Assembly: GCA_026386795.1 (NCBI GenBank)
Contig: JAPLMU010000052.1
Span: 29,506-93,505, forward strand
Reading direction: 5' to 3'
Length of the DNA: 64,000 bases
Source: Planctomycetota bacterium
GTDB taxonomy: Bacteria; Planctomycetota; Phycisphaerae; Phycisphaerales; SM1A02
Part shown: positions 36,339-45,300 of the stretch, in pieces
How the letters are laid out: each line of letters opens with the position of its first letter
Numbering within the stretch: the first letter of the stretch is position 1
Position numbers and translations under genes: made by a program
Notes under the pieces: model-generated
Seen by the model: only the letters and a program-made list of their open reading frames with translations
Database searches by the model: none
What the model was told of the DNA's origin: nothing

Positions 36339-37778
36339 TCAGCTGATTCGCCAACTCACGTACTTGAGATCGAGATACTCCTCGATCCCTTGGTGGCCGC
36401 CCTCGCGCCCAAGTCCGCTGTGCTTCACTCCGCCGAAGGGTGCTTGCGCTGTTGCCGGTAGCGCGTCGTTGACGCCGACGATCCCGTATTGGAGCGCCTC
36501 AATCATGCGCATAATGCGGGCACCGTCCGCCGTGAAGAGGTAAGCGGCGAGACCGTACGGCGTGCCGTTAGCGATCTCGAGCGCCTCGGTTTCTGTGTCA
36601 AACGCGCACACCGGCGCAATCGGACCGAAAGTTTCTTCGCGGAAACAGAGCATGGCTGGGGTAACGCCGGTGAGCACCGTGGGAGCCATGAAGCGATCAG
36701 TGCAGCCAGCCACAGTGGCACGCGCTCCGCCCGTTGTCGCGCGTGCGCCGTGCGCTACTGCATCCGCCACATGTGCTTCGGCTTTGCGTAAACCAGCATC
36801 GTCAACGAGCGGTCCAACTTGCGTCCCGGGTGTTCGACCGTCGCCAACTTTGAGGGCGGCGACGGCAGTTGTCAGGCGTTTGACAAACTCATCGTGCACT
36901 CCTCGCTGCACCAGGAATCGGTTGGTACAGACGCATGTTTGCCCTGCATTGCGGAATTTGCTGGCCATGGCGCCCACAACAGCCTTATCGAGGTCCGCGT
37001 CATTGAACACAATGAACGGTGCGTGTCCGCCGAGTTCCAGCGAAACGCGCACGACATTGGCAGCGCTCTTTGCCAAGAGGATGCGACCAACTTCGGTACT
37101 TCCTGTGAAGCTCACATGGCGAACCGTGAGTCCATCAAAGAACGTATCAGCGATCGCGGGAGCATCAAGTCCAGTGACCACGTTGAATACGCCAGCGGGG
37201 AAGCCAGCTTCGATCGAGAGTTCAGCGATCGCGAGCGCACTCAGCGGCGTTTGTTCAGCGGGCTTCACAACTTGCGTGCAACCTGCAGCAAGAGCAGGCC
37301 CCATCTTTCTGGTCACCATGGCGATCGGAAAGTTCCATGGTGTGATCGCCGCTGCCACGCCCGATGGTTGACGCAGAACGAACAAGCGCTTTCCTGGGTC
37401 ACTTGCAGGAATCGTTTCGCCGTAGACACGCTTGCCTTCCTCGGCGTACCACTCGAGAAAGCTTGCCGCGTAGGCAACTTCAACGCGCGCCTCAGCCAGC
37501 GGCTTGCCGCACTCTTGGCTGCAGAGATCGGCTAGTCGCTCCGCGTCGCGCAGCATGAGTTCAGAAAGCTTGCGCAGCGGCTTGGCTCGCTCGATGGCGG
37601 CCAAGTTCTTCCATGCAGAAAAGGCGCGTGCCGCGGCTTCGATTGCTGCACGCGCATCGGCGCCATTGCCATCTGCAACCTGCGCGATCGTTGCGTCCGT
37701 GGCTGGATTGCGGACCGCAAAGGTGTTCCCTGAGCGAGCGGGTACGAATTTCCCATCAATGAAGCACGAGGTCTGCAT
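36339..37778 (-). CDS. NAD(P)-dependent aldehyde dehydrogenase, succinate-semialdehyde dehydrogenase-like
   Basis: 479 residues. Catalytic features: ELGGHAPFIVFNDADLD with the general-base Glu, FRNAGQTCVCTNRFLVQ with the nucleophilic Cys, TPWNFPIAMVTRK in the Rossmann fold, and GSTEVGRIL. The FRNAGQTCVCxNR wording is typical of GabD/SSADH enzymes that oxidise succinate semialdehyde to succinate; the substrate is inferred from this only. No gabT is nearby. The start ATG 37778 begins a normal N-terminus (MQTSCFIDGKFVPA). Confidence 0.9.
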   Translation of the reverse strand: MQTSCFIDGKFVPARSGNTFAVRNPATDATIAQVADGNGADARAAIEAAARAFSAWKNLAAIERAKPLRKLSELMLRDAERLADLCSQECGKPLAEARVEVAYAASFLEWYAEEGKRVYGETIPASDPGKRLFVLRQPSGVAAAITPWNFPIAMVTRKMGPALAAGCTQVVKPAEQTPLSALAIAELSIEAGFPAGVFNVVTGLDAPAIADTFFDGLTVRHVSFTGSTEVGRILLAKSAANVVRVSLELGGHAPFIVFNDADLDKAVVGAMASKFRNAGQTCVCTNRFLVQRGVHDEFVKRLTTAVAALKVGDGRTPGTQVGPLVDDAGLRKAEAHVADAVAHGARATTGGARATVAGCTDRFMAPTVLTGVTPAMLCFREETFGPIAPVCAFDTETEALEIANGTPYGLAAYLFTADGARIMRMIEALQYGIVGVNDALPATAQAPFGGVKHSGLGREGGHQGIEEYLDLKYVSWRIS

Positions 37779-37824
37779 TCGCAGATGGTAAAGCCGGGAA
37801 GATCAAGCCGTCGTGCGGTGGCGG

Positions 37825-38172
37825 TTACGCCCGCAACAGCCCGTGCGCTGCTTCGAGGCTCTCTGCCATGGGCATGATGGTGTCAAGCCGCGAGGTCTTG
37901 ATGGCGCTCGCCACGGTCGCGTTCGGTGCCAGAAGAATGAGGCGTTGCTCGCGCGCGGTCAGTGCTCGAGCGATCTGCACTAGGAGTCCCATGCCTAGCG
38001 ATGCCATGAACGGCACCTCGGTGAGGTCAATGATCGTGTGCTTACGGCGCGTGGCGGTCGCAGCGGTGAGCTTCAGATCGATCGAGCCAACGCCGGCCAT
38101 ATCGAGCGGTCCGATGATCTGCACATGCGTGAACGTATCCGCGGATTCGATGACGGTGATGGTGGTCGGCAC
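37825..38172 (-). CDS. STAS domain protein (anti-sigma factor antagonist-like)
   Basis: 115 residues from a GTG start. The STAS fold is visible: FTHVQIIGPLDMAGVGSIDLKL, HTIIDLTEVPFMASLGMGLLVQIARAL and QRLILLAPNATVASAIKTSRLDTIMPMAES. The Ser in FMASLGMG occupies the position phosphorylated in SpoIIAA-type antagonists. Partner-switching control of a sigma factor or other output is the likely role. No anti-sigma kinase is adjacent. Confidence 0.85.
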   Translation of the reverse strand: MPTTITVIESADTFTHVQIIGPLDMAGVGSIDLKLTAATATRRKHTIIDLTEVPFMASLGMGLLVQIARALTAREQRLILLAPNATVASAIKTSRLDTIMPMAESLEAAHGLLRA

Positions 38173-38245
38173 GCAGAGAGCCTAGCGTGGCAGGGACTGC
38201 TTCGGCGGCTGCGCCGGGTAGGAGATACTGGCCTCAATGGCACCT

Positions 38246-38283
38246 AAAAAGGCAAGAGGCCAGCATCGTCTGCTGGCCTCTTG
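38246..38283 (-). terminator. Rho-independent terminator downstream of tRNA-Ala
   Basis: A perfect 13-bp stem (CAAGAGGCCAGCA / TGCTGGCCTCTTG) with a 5-base loop, followed on the minus strand by CCTTTTTAGG. It lies 9 bp beyond the 3' end of the tRNA and is the strongest terminator in the window. Confidence 0.93.
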
Positions 38284-38292
38284 TGCTGAGAG

Positions 38293-38365
38293 TGGACCTG
38301 ATCGGGCTCGAACCGACGACCTCTTCCATGCCATGGAAGCGCTCTTCCAATTGAGCTACAGGCCC
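38293..38365 (-). tRNA. tRNA-Ala (anticodon GGC)
   Basis: 73 nt that fold into a standard cloverleaf. Acceptor GGGCCTG/CAGGTCC with one G-T pair; D-arm GCTC/GAGC; anticodon stem CTTCC/GGAAG with loop ATGGCAT, giving anticodon GGC; T-arm GTCGG-TTCGAGC-CCGAT; discriminator A. The CCA end is not encoded. A strong terminator follows directly. Confidence 0.95.
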
Positions 38366-38517
38366 AGCGATTGGCACACCAGTAGGTGAGCCGAAGTGAA
38401 CGGAGGATCATACCCGCGCATCCGTCACGCACAAGCGCCGCAGGCGTGAAACACGCGCGCGGCGCTTGGATCAATAACACATGGACAGACAGCGTGTGAA
38501 TTGCGATTCGCGGGCCG

Positions 38518-38847
38518 TCACTGCGCTGCAGTGATCGCGTTCACATAGTCAGCCTTCGGACGAATGCCGATCCACTTGCCAGCGGGCAGGCCATTCTTGA
38601 AGAGGATGACCGTTGGGATCGATTGAATGCCAAGGCTCACAGCCAACTCCTGCGCACTGTCGATATCTAACTTTCCAACTTTGGCTTTGCCCTTTACTTC
38701 GGTGGCAACGAGGTCGATCGTTGGGGCAAGCATGCGGCACGGCCCGCACCACTCGGCCCAGAAGTCCACGAGCACCGGAACGGTCGACTCGAGAACCTCA
38801 GACTTAAAGTTTGCGGCGGTAACAGTGATGGTGTCGGGTCCGGCCAT
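38518..38847 (-). CDS. trxA: Thioredoxin
   Basis: 109 residues from ATG 38847, which has AGGAG nine bases upstream; the longer ORF to 38988 adds non-conserved sequence. The active site is WAEWCGPCRML near residue 32, the cis-Pro is in SIPTVILF, and the order of strands is typical. It is a cytoplasmic dithiol reductant and could supply electrons to peroxidases, though the GPx in this window is secreted. Divergent from the FHA-GAF-HD-GYP gene. Confidence 0.95.
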   Translation of the reverse strand: MAGPDTITVTAANFKSEVLESTVPVLVDFWAEWCGPCRMLAPTIDLVATEVKGKAKVGKLDIDSAQELAVSLGIQSIPTVILFKNGLPAGKWIGIRPKADYVNAITAAQ

Positions 38848-38991
38848 GGTGGTCGCTCCTGCGGGGTAATGCGCGCGCTTGGTTCCCGTAACGAACGGTT
38901 TACAAGCACGCCCGGGAGGGAAATGGTAGCCCGAGCGAGGAATTAGGGAATTGCACAAAAGTCGGGCATTCCGGATGCCGATGCCCAATCA

Positions 38992-40581
38992 GTGACGACA
39001 CACGCAACTTACGAGCACTGGCTTGTCCACCGCAGCGAGACTGGCGATGTCCGACATCGCTTGCAGGCGCCCGGCATCGTGAGTGTTGGACGCGGGACCT
39101 CCAACATGCTGGTGCTGGCACATCCATCAGTCAGCCGCGACCACGCCGCATTTGAATGGGCGCCGGACGCGACTGGCGGCGGAACGTGGCGCATCACTGA
39201 TCATGGCAGTGCATCCGGCACGCGCGTCAATGATGTGCAACTCGTTGCATTTCAATCGTTGCCACTGTCGCACGGAGATTGCGTTGCCATTGGTCCAATG
39301 GACTTTCAGTTCCAGCGTCCCGCGGCGACGGATTCCCTGACGATCGTCGGTCGGGCCACGCCGCGAGTCGTTGAACGCATCGATGTGCTCGCGCCCGCTG
39401 CACTTGAAGCGAAGCATCTTGATGCAGTGCTTGCAATCGGCGCAGCAATTCACGCAGCAGGGGATGATCAATCAGTTGCCGACGCAGCTGTTGATGCAAT
39501 CGCTCGCATCAGTGGATTTTCTGAAGTGGCGTTTGTTCAGCAATCAACCGCTGATGGAGTATTTGCAGTTGTTGCCTCGCGCGGCCCGCGCGCTGCGCAT
39601 TTGCGCCTCAGTCATAGTGTTCTCGCTCGCGCGCGGCTTGGTCCGGTAGTGGTTTCTGACGGATGCGAAGCGACAGGCAAGCATCACACGCTTGCGCGCT
39701 TGAACCTTTCCCGCGTCGTGTGTGTGCCGGTGGAACTGGGAGAGCGCTTCTTTGGTCTGTTGTACGTGGCTGACGGCGGTGCGTTCCGAACTGCCCTCGA
39801 ACCAGTGGCCGCGCTCGTGCGATCCGTTGCGGCAGTGGCAGCACTCGCCCTTGCCAATCTCGAGCGGCTACGAATGAACTCCGCTCTCGAAGCAGAGCAA
39901 CGCGCCATGTTTGACGGCACCATACAGGCATTGGTTGCGACCATTGATGCGAAGGATCCGTACACGCGCGGTCACTCTGCGCGCGTTGCAGACTTTGCAC
40001 ACCTCTTAGCCGTCCACGCTGGCCTGGACGAAGCCGATACAAATCGTGCTCGACTCTGTGGTCTCGTACATGACATCGGCAAGATCGGCGTCAGCGAAGA
40101 AGTGTTGCGCAAGCCTGGCAAACTCACTGATGAAGAATTTCAGCAGATTGCTGCACATCCAGTCATTGGCCACGACATTCTGCGGGGCATTCCGCGCATG
40201 AGCGATGTCCTGTGTGGAGTCCTGCATCACCATGAACGCTTTGCGGGTGGCGGTTACCCGCACGGAATTTCCGGAGAGAACATTCCGCTCCTCGGGCGAC
40301 TCATTTCGATCGCTGATGCACTTGATGCCATGACCACCAGTCGCACCTACCGCGGAGCGCGTCCCATGGCCGATGCGCTACAAGAAATCACTCGCTGTGC
40401 CGGCACTCACTTTGATCCAGAGTTTGCGAAAGTCATCATCTCGATAGACCGTCGCGCACTACAGAGCGTTGTTGGAATGCATGTATTCGGAGCGCCTGCA
40501 ATTTCTCCCCCGCATGTTGCAAGCAGCGCCGACATTGCGATCGCCCGAATTCACCCGGGTGCGACGCGTCGCACCGCATAA
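38992..40581 (+). CDS. FHA-GAF-HD-GYP signalling protein
   Basis: 529 residues from GTG 38992. The FHA domain spans about 1-105 (VGRGTSNMLVLAHPSVSRDHA; SASGTRVND) and binds phospho-Thr. A GAF domain spans about 140-300. HD-GYP spans about 310-490: RGHSARVADFA, LCGLVHDIGKIGV, HPVIGHDIL, HHHERFAGGGYPHG and ADALDAMTTSRTYR. HD-GYP enzymes hydrolyse c-di-GMP. The DIGK and GYP motifs are intact, but the Asp of the usual HHExxDGxGYP is Ala here. It may link Ser/Thr kinase signals to cyclic dinucleotides. Its 3' end overlaps the convergent methyltransferase gene by 31 bp. Confidence 0.9.
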   Translation: MTTHATYEHWLVHRSETGDVRHRLQAPGIVSVGRGTSNMLVLAHPSVSRDHAAFEWAPDATGGGTWRITDHGSASGTRVNDVQLVAFQSLPLSHGDCVAIGPMDFQFQRPAATDSLTIVGRATPRVVERIDVLAPAALEAKHLDAVLAIGAAIHAAGDDQSVADAAVDAIARISGFSEVAFVQQSTADGVFAVVASRGPRAAHLRLSHSVLARARLGPVVVSDGCEATGKHHTLARLNLSRVVCVPVELGERFFGLLYVADGGAFRTALEPVAALVRSVAAVAALALANLERLRMNSALEAEQRAMFDGTIQALVATIDAKDPYTRGHSARVADFAHLLAVHAGLDEADTNRARLCGLVHDIGKIGVSEEVLRKPGKLTDEEFQQIAAHPVIGHDILRGIPRMSDVLCGVLHHHERFAGGGYPHGISGENIPLLGRLISIADALDAMTTSRTYRGARPMADALQEITRCAGTHFDPEFAKVIISIDRRALQSVVGMHVFGAPAISPPHVASSADIAIARIHPGATRRTA

Positions 40582-41744
40582 GCCATTCGGCGCAGGCCTA
40601 GGCGCAGCACAAAGACCGTCCATGGTGTATTGCCCGGTCCGCGCAGTGCTTTTTGCCACGCATCCGGATCGCAAGCAGCGCCGCGGGTTCGCACTGTGAC
40701 AATGCCTGCGTCGCGTTCGGCGAGCCATGCTGCCACGGATTGCTCGCGCGCTGGAAGTTCTTCGATGACCTCAAACTGCTCGAACCATTCCGCACAATCA
40801 GACGGTAGCGGAGTGATTTCGTCCTTAGTCAAGATTCCAAGTCCAGGCGCTGCATCCACGGCATTCAAGCGATCGGCAAAGAGTCCCAGTAGCTTGGCGC
40901 GCTCAAGCGCAGGGTCGGGAACCAACAGCATTCGCAACATTCGTGATTCGCCAGTTGGTGCATCCCCAGGAGTTCCACTGACTGATGCACCACTACACGC
41001 ACGCGATGCGGTGTTTGTTCCTGCGGTCCGAACCAACGCTCCCGACCAAAGCACTTGTTGCAACAGTCGACCTGATTCGCTGATGAATTCCAGTTCATCG
41101 CCGGGCGCATGTTCGCTCGCCTCGAGGTCCATTCCTGGTCCAAGCTTGATGGCGTAGCCAATGCGTTCCCGCAACAATTCTCGAAGCGCTTCCAGTGCCG
41201 GCAGTAGATCAGCAGCGCGGAAGATGCGATTGCCACCGAACGAACGGCGCGCTGGATCGGCGTGTGCGAACGGCGCAGTTCCCGGCTCTTGGAGGACATC
41301 GGCAGTTCGCACGCTGACACCGGCGTTGCGTGCAGCCATCCATGCCCGCAGTGGATCAAGGTCAACACCACTGGCTTCTGCAACGCGTGCAAGCTCCATG
41401 AGGTCGCCGCCAATGCCAGTGCACAGGTCGTCGATGCGCAGCGCGCCTGCGGCTTGGAATCGCGCTGCTTTCCAGCGAGCCGTCGCTGGCGAACTCGACA
41501 TTTCTACGCCGCTTCGATCGCACCACAGCGTTTCGGAACGCGCTGCGAACTTTGGACGCGCGCGCAATCGCGCGATGGAAAGTTCTATAGCGGCATTCAC
41601 GGTTTCCGATGGCCACGTTCGGCGCAGGCGCTCAATGACTGCGGCGGATGGTGTGGAATCGATACCGCGCAACGCATCAAGAAGCGGCAGTGCAGCGGGC
41701 GAAGCGAGCGATTCCCAAGCGCTGAGCGCGCTGGTTTCTGTCAT
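40551..41744 (-). CDS. SAM-dependent methyltransferase with THUMP-like domain
   Basis: 397 residues from ATG 41744 (the ORF start at 41789 overlaps the previous gene). The Rossmann motif is DDLCTGIGGDLMELA near residue 130, with a GVDLDPLRAWMAARNAG acidic loop. The C-terminal ~90 residues resemble the THUMP-like RNA-binding module (LVPDPALERAKLLG… and VIVTVRTRGAACDPDAW-like text) found in this family. The substrate is unknown; RNA is likely. The start lies 4 bp after the stop of the AI-2E-type transporter, suggesting one operon. Confidence 0.8.
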   Translation of the reverse strand: MTETSALSAWESLASPAALPLLDALRGIDSTPSAAVIERLRRTWPSETVNAAIELSIARLRARPKFAARSETLWCDRSGVEMSSSPATARWKAARFQAAGALRIDDLCTGIGGDLMELARVAEASGVDLDPLRAWMAARNAGVSVRTADVLQEPGTAPFAHADPARRSFGGNRIFRAADLLPALEALRELLRERIGYAIKLGPGMDLEASEHAPGDELEFISESGRLLQQVLWSGALVRTAGTNTASRACSGASVSGTPGDAPTGESRMLRMLLVPDPALERAKLLGLFADRLNAVDAAPGLGILTKDEITPLPSDCAEWFEQFEVIEELPAREQSVAAWLAERDAGIVTVRTRGAACDPDAWQKALRGPGNTPWTVFVLRLGLRRMAYAVRRVAPG

Positions 41745-41748
41745 CGCT

Positions 41749-42825
41749 TTACCGCTTCTCCATCTGTCGCGCACTGGCGGCATCGCCAAGCAGCACGGAG
41801 AGCGAGCGCAGGTCGTCGGTGGAGTCGAGCACGATCTTCACAATGATGGTAAGTGGAACCGCAAAGAACATTCCGGCAATTCCCAGCAGGTATCCCCAGA
41901 CCACCAATGACAGCAGCACTACGAGCGGCGAGAGCCCCAGTCGGGATCCGAGCATTCGTGGTTGCAGCACGCTTCCAATCAGGACACCCGACAGACCCTG
42001 CACTACAGCCATAGCGATGCCAACGCCCCAGCCATGGGTGACCAGAGCAACCGCCACTACCAAGAGGCTCGCCACAATTGCCCCGATAGTGGGGATGTAA
42101 TTCAGGAAGAACACCAAGAAAGAAAGCAGGAATGCAAATGGAACACCCAGAGAAACACAGGCAATTCCATTAATCACCGCAAGCACCACGTTGAGTTGCG
42201 TAATCACTACGAGAAATGATCGAATCTTGTCGACCACATTTCCAAGGCCGCTGCTCTGCATGGCGTGTGGAAATGCAACGCGCATTTTGGCTGGAAAGCT
42301 CGATGCCTCAGCGATGATGAACGCACTGACGAGCAGTACGAACAAGAAATTCTGAAGCACCTTCGCCATAGAAATCAAGATCACATCAGCAAAGTCAGCG
42401 ATCTTCCATGCATGCGCTTCGCGAAGCAGGCGTTCTGGGTCAATATCAACACCACGCTGCTTGAGTGACTCAAGACCGGAAAGTAATAGCGTGTCAATAC
42501 GCTGCTCGTATTCCGGTAGCAACGGTTTAATGGATGCCGCCGATTGGCTGAGGTAGTAGCCAAGACCAAGTGCGCCTCCGATGGTGAGCAGAAGCACAAT
42601 GAGAAGTGCCAACCAACGCGGTACGCCAAGTTTGCCTTGCAAGAGAGCCAAGGGCAAGATGGCGATCATCGATATGAATGCCGCTGCCAAGATGGGGGTA
42701 ATCACTCCCGCTGCTTCGCGTATTCCTGCGGCAACAACCACGATGGCGGCGAGCGTGACAAGAATCGAAAGTCCACTTCCGGCAGCAGGTGCTGCGGGTG
42801 CGGGGGTTGGTTCCTGGAATGGCAT
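41749..42825 (-). CDS. AI-2E family transporter (PerM/YdiK-like)
   Basis: 358 residues with about eight TM segments. Typical family regions: the N-terminal TM trio (SILVTLAAIVVVAAGIREAAGVITP), a soluble central helix (ESLKQRGVDIDPERLLREA) and the C-terminal GVPFAFLLSFLVFFLNYIPTIGAIVASLL and GPPLTIIVKIVLDST-like block. Members export AI-2 or work as antiporters; the substrate here is not predictable. Only 14 bp separate it from the upstream DUF1080 gene, and 4 bp from the methyltransferase. Confidence 0.87.
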   Translation of the reverse strand: MPFQEPTPAPAAPAAGSGLSILVTLAAIVVVAAGIREAAGVITPILAAAFISMIAILPLALLQGKLGVPRWLALLIVLLLTIGGALGLGYYLSQSAASIKPLLPEYEQRIDTLLLSGLESLKQRGVDIDPERLLREAHAWKIADFADVILISMAKVLQNFLFVLLVSAFIIAEASSFPAKMRVAFPHAMQSSGLGNVVDKIRSFLVVITQLNVVLAVINGIACVSLGVPFAFLLSFLVFFLNYIPTIGAIVASLLVVAVALVTHGWGVGIAMAVVQGLSGVLIGSVLQPRMLGSRLGLSPLVVLLSLVVWGYLLGIAGMFFAVPLTIIVKIVLDSTDDLRSLSVLLGDAASARQMEKR

Positions 42826-42839
42826 GTAATCCTTAGTAT

Positions 42840-43571
42840 TCAGGAGGGTTTCTTGGGAGCAACCGGCGCGGCTGGCACAGTTGGTGCAGCAGGAGCGGCG
42901 GGTACGGTCGGCACAATTGTTGTCGGTAGTGTTTGGATGCGAATGTCTCGGTACTCCACATGGTCACCATGACCAAGGAATCCGATCTTTCCAGTAGTGC
43001 GCCGTGCGCCGGGATGTTCCTTCTCACTCACTGTCCCTGATTTCAGAGCTGCATCAAGATCGACATCAAGGATCACCGTGTGGTTCAGCGTCACCTTTGC
43101 ATGTCTGCCATCAAGGACAATCTCTTCATCGTTCCATTCGCCCACTGGATGCATTGCTTCAGCGGCGCCCTTGGATGGTGCAATACCGTACACGCTGCCG
43201 TGGTGTTGCCAATCCTTTAGCCAGCCTTTGTACTTCTCATTGGCATCATCAAGGACCTGAATTTCCATTCCTTCGTACGCCGCGTCCCCGGCGCCCGGAG
43301 CACGCACGCCGATACCGTTGTTTGCGCCGGCCGAGAGTTTGAAGCGAAATCGCAGCACGAAGTTGGCGTAGTCGCTCACCGTGTAGAGGTCGTTTCCCTT
43401 TGGCCCGCAAGTGATGGCGCCGGATTCCACCGAGTAGCCAGCGGTGTCGCCAGTCCAGCCACTCAGGTCGGTTCCGTTGAAAATCGACACGAATCCCGCC
43501 TCTGTTGTGGGCGGTCCGGCCGTGGTCAGGACCATCAGCGCGGAAAGGAGCGAAGAGCAAGCCATGAGCAT
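42840..43571 (-). CDS. Secreted DUF1080 (3-keto-disaccharide hydrolase-like) protein
   Basis: 243 residues. The N-terminal signal (MACSSLLSALMVLTTAGPPTTEA) is followed by the DUF1080 concanavalin-like fold: FVSIFNGTDLSGWTGDTAGYSVESGAI, NFVLRFRFKLSAGANNGIGVRAPG, YEGMEIQVLDD and GHGDHVEYRDIRIQTLP. The family is very abundant in planctomycetes, and some members hydrolyse 3-keto-glycosides. The C-terminal Pro/Ala-rich tail (PAAPAAPTVPAAPVAPKKPS) looks like a flexible linker. It is divergent from a PQQ-type sugar dehydrogenase, so a sugar-oxidation partnership is possible but only inferred. Confidence 0.85.
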   Translation of the reverse strand: MLMACSSLLSALMVLTTAGPPTTEAGFVSIFNGTDLSGWTGDTAGYSVESGAITCGPKGNDLYTVSDYANFVLRFRFKLSAGANNGIGVRAPGAGDAAYEGMEIQVLDDANEKYKGWLKDWQHHGSVYGIAPSKGAAEAMHPVGEWNDEEIVLDGRHAKVTLNHTVILDVDLDAALKSGTVSEKEHPGARRTTGKIGFLGHGDHVEYRDIRIQTLPTTIVPTVPAAPAAPTVPAAPVAPKKPS

Positions 43572-43656
43572 GGTGGCACGGTACCACGGGAAATTGCGCG
43601 ATTGCAGTCCGGCGCGAGCAAGTCTGACTCATCCGAGAGGGCTAGGATTGAAGCCG

Positions 43657-44955
43657 ATGACAACAGACCCCCGAACCATTGTGAACAAGTGCCGAACGAT
43701 CGCTCTTGCCTCGTTTGTCGCAGTGTCCGCATCACTTGCAGCAGCAGGTTCCCCTGCGCCGCCGACGACGACCGTAGCTCTCTCAGTAAATGGCGCTACT
43801 CAGGCAGGCAAGGTCGCGAAGCCAGCACCGATGCCGAAGCTCAAATTGCAGCGTGTTGCCCCTGAGGTGGTATTGCGGCGCCCAGTGCAAGTGGTGTTCG
43901 AGCCCGGCAGCGACAAGCGCATGTATGTAGTGGAGCAAGCGGGCCGCATCTTGGTGATCGATCCATCTGACCGTGAGGCAAAAGATGCACCAGTGTTCCT
44001 TGATATGCGTAAGCGGGTGAATAGTCGCGGCAATGAGGAGGGCTTGCTCTCCTTTGTATTCCATCCTGACTTCGCAAAGAATCGAGTCTTCTTCACCTAC
44101 TACACAGCGATGAATGATGACCAAAAGCGTGTGGATGTTCTCTCGCGCTGGACAGTTGATAGTGAGACGCAGGTTGCCAAGCCGGATAGCGAGCAGATAC
44201 TCATCACCGTGGATGATCCGTATTCAAATCACAATGGTGGAACGGTTTTGTTTGGTCGGGATGGAATGCTCTATTTCAGTTGCGGCGATGGTGGCGCTGC
44301 GAACGATCCATTGTTCTCTGGGCAAGATCTTGGATCGCTCCTTGCGAAGGTCTTGCGCATTGATGTTGATCATCCTGAGGGTGACCGCCCGTACGGAATT
44401 CCGAAGGACAATCCATTCATTTCCGTTGCTGGTGCCCGCCCGGAAATCTGGGCGTTCGGATTGCGCAATGTGTGGCGCATGTCATTCGACCGCGTTACTG
44501 GCGAATTGTGGGCTGGCGATGTCGGGCAGAATCAATACGAGGAAGTAGACGTTGTGGTGAAGGGCGGAAATTACGGATGGAATGCACGCGAGGGACTGCA
44601 TGAGTTCCCAGGCGGTCAGGCAGGAAAGTTTGGGAGCGACTACATCAATCCGGTCGTGGAGTACTCGCATAGCGACGGCGTCAGCATCACAGGTGGATAT
44701 GTTTCGCGTTGTGCCAAGTATCCAGCTATGGATGGCGTCTATCTGTATGCGGATCTCGTTTCGTGCCACATCTGGGGATTGCGAGCGGACAAGGGCGCGC
44801 TGTTGGCGGGTCCAGAGATATTGCTCACCACGCACAACCAACTTCCCACGAGCTTTGGGCAGGCGAATGACGGATCGCTTTATCTTGTCACCTTTGAAGG
44901 CAGTCAGGATCCGCGCGCAAAGGGTGCGGTTTGGCATATTGCGCCAGCGCAGTAA
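43657..44955 (+). CDS. PQQ-dependent sugar dehydrogenase-type beta-propeller, secreted
   Basis: 432 residues from ATG 43657 with a signal peptide (ALASFVAVSASLAAAGSP); the ORF start at 43444 lies in the divergent gene. The six-bladed glucose/sorbosone dehydrogenase fold is recognisable: RRPVQVVFEPGSDKRMYVVEQ, NEEGLLSFVFHPDF, SNHNGGTVLFGRDGMLYFSCGDGG, DNPFISVAGARPEIWAFGLRNVWRMSFD and EDVGQNQYEEVD-like text. Soluble periplasmic PQQ aldose dehydrogenases have these blocks. Cofactor binding is inferred; no pqq genes are in the window. A small lipoprotein gene follows by 17 bp. Confidence 0.88.
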   Translation: MTTDPRTIVNKCRTIALASFVAVSASLAAAGSPAPPTTTVALSVNGATQAGKVAKPAPMPKLKLQRVAPEVVLRRPVQVVFEPGSDKRMYVVEQAGRILVIDPSDREAKDAPVFLDMRKRVNSRGNEEGLLSFVFHPDFAKNRVFFTYYTAMNDDQKRVDVLSRWTVDSETQVAKPDSEQILITVDDPYSNHNGGTVLFGRDGMLYFSCGDGGAANDPLFSGQDLGSLLAKVLRIDVDHPEGDRPYGIPKDNPFISVAGARPEIWAFGLRNVWRMSFDRVTGELWAGDVGQNQYEEVDVVVKGGNYGWNAREGLHEFPGGQAGKFGSDYINPVVEYSHSDGVSITGGYVSRCAKYPAMDGVYLYADLVSCHIWGLRADKGALLAGPEILLTTHNQLPTSFGQANDGSLYLVTFEGSQDPRAKGAVWHIAPAQ

Positions 44956-44972
44956 GCGCATAGACTTCGCGC

Positions 44973-45269
44973 ATGCCCTCACTCGTCGCTCGTTCTCGGA
45001 TTCGAATCGCATCAGGTGCTTTCAGTCGCACTTGCGTTCCGGTGGCTTTGTTGGCACTCTTGTTTGCCTGTGATTCGGAGAATGACGGCGATCTATGGGG
45101 CGACTCCATGTCGCCAACGCAGATACAGCGTGCCGACCAAGGTCCTGGCCCGGGGGGCAATCTCTTCACCACAACGCAGGGCGATAGTGACGATCCATTC
45201 GTGGACGACCAGAACTACCCATTCGTGAGCGGACCGTGGTGGTCAAATCCCGCGTACAACGGCGGCTGA
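44973..45269 (+). CDS. Small putative lipoprotein, unknown function
   Basis: 98 residues. A lipobox sits at the end of the signal region (VALLALLFACDSENDG), so Cys33 is the likely lipidation site. The mature part is short, acidic and Pro/Gly/Asp-rich (GPGPGGNLFTTTQGDSDDPF; PWWSNPAYNGG). I recognise no family. It lies 17 bp after the sugar dehydrogenase gene and about 30 bp before pyrB, all in one direction. Confidence 0.65.
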   Translation: MPSLVARSRIRIASGAFSRTCVPVALLALLFACDSENDGDLWGDSMSPTQIQRADQGPGPGGNLFTTTQGDSDDPFVDDQNYPFVSGPWWSNPAYNGG

Positions 45270-45300
45270 GTCCGTCGGTCTGAGTCCGTACACTCCCGAC

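Noticed and set aside
36562-37371. 269-residue plus-strand ORF
   Set aside because: Antisense shadow of the aldehyde dehydrogenase, whose motifs are complete on the minus strand.
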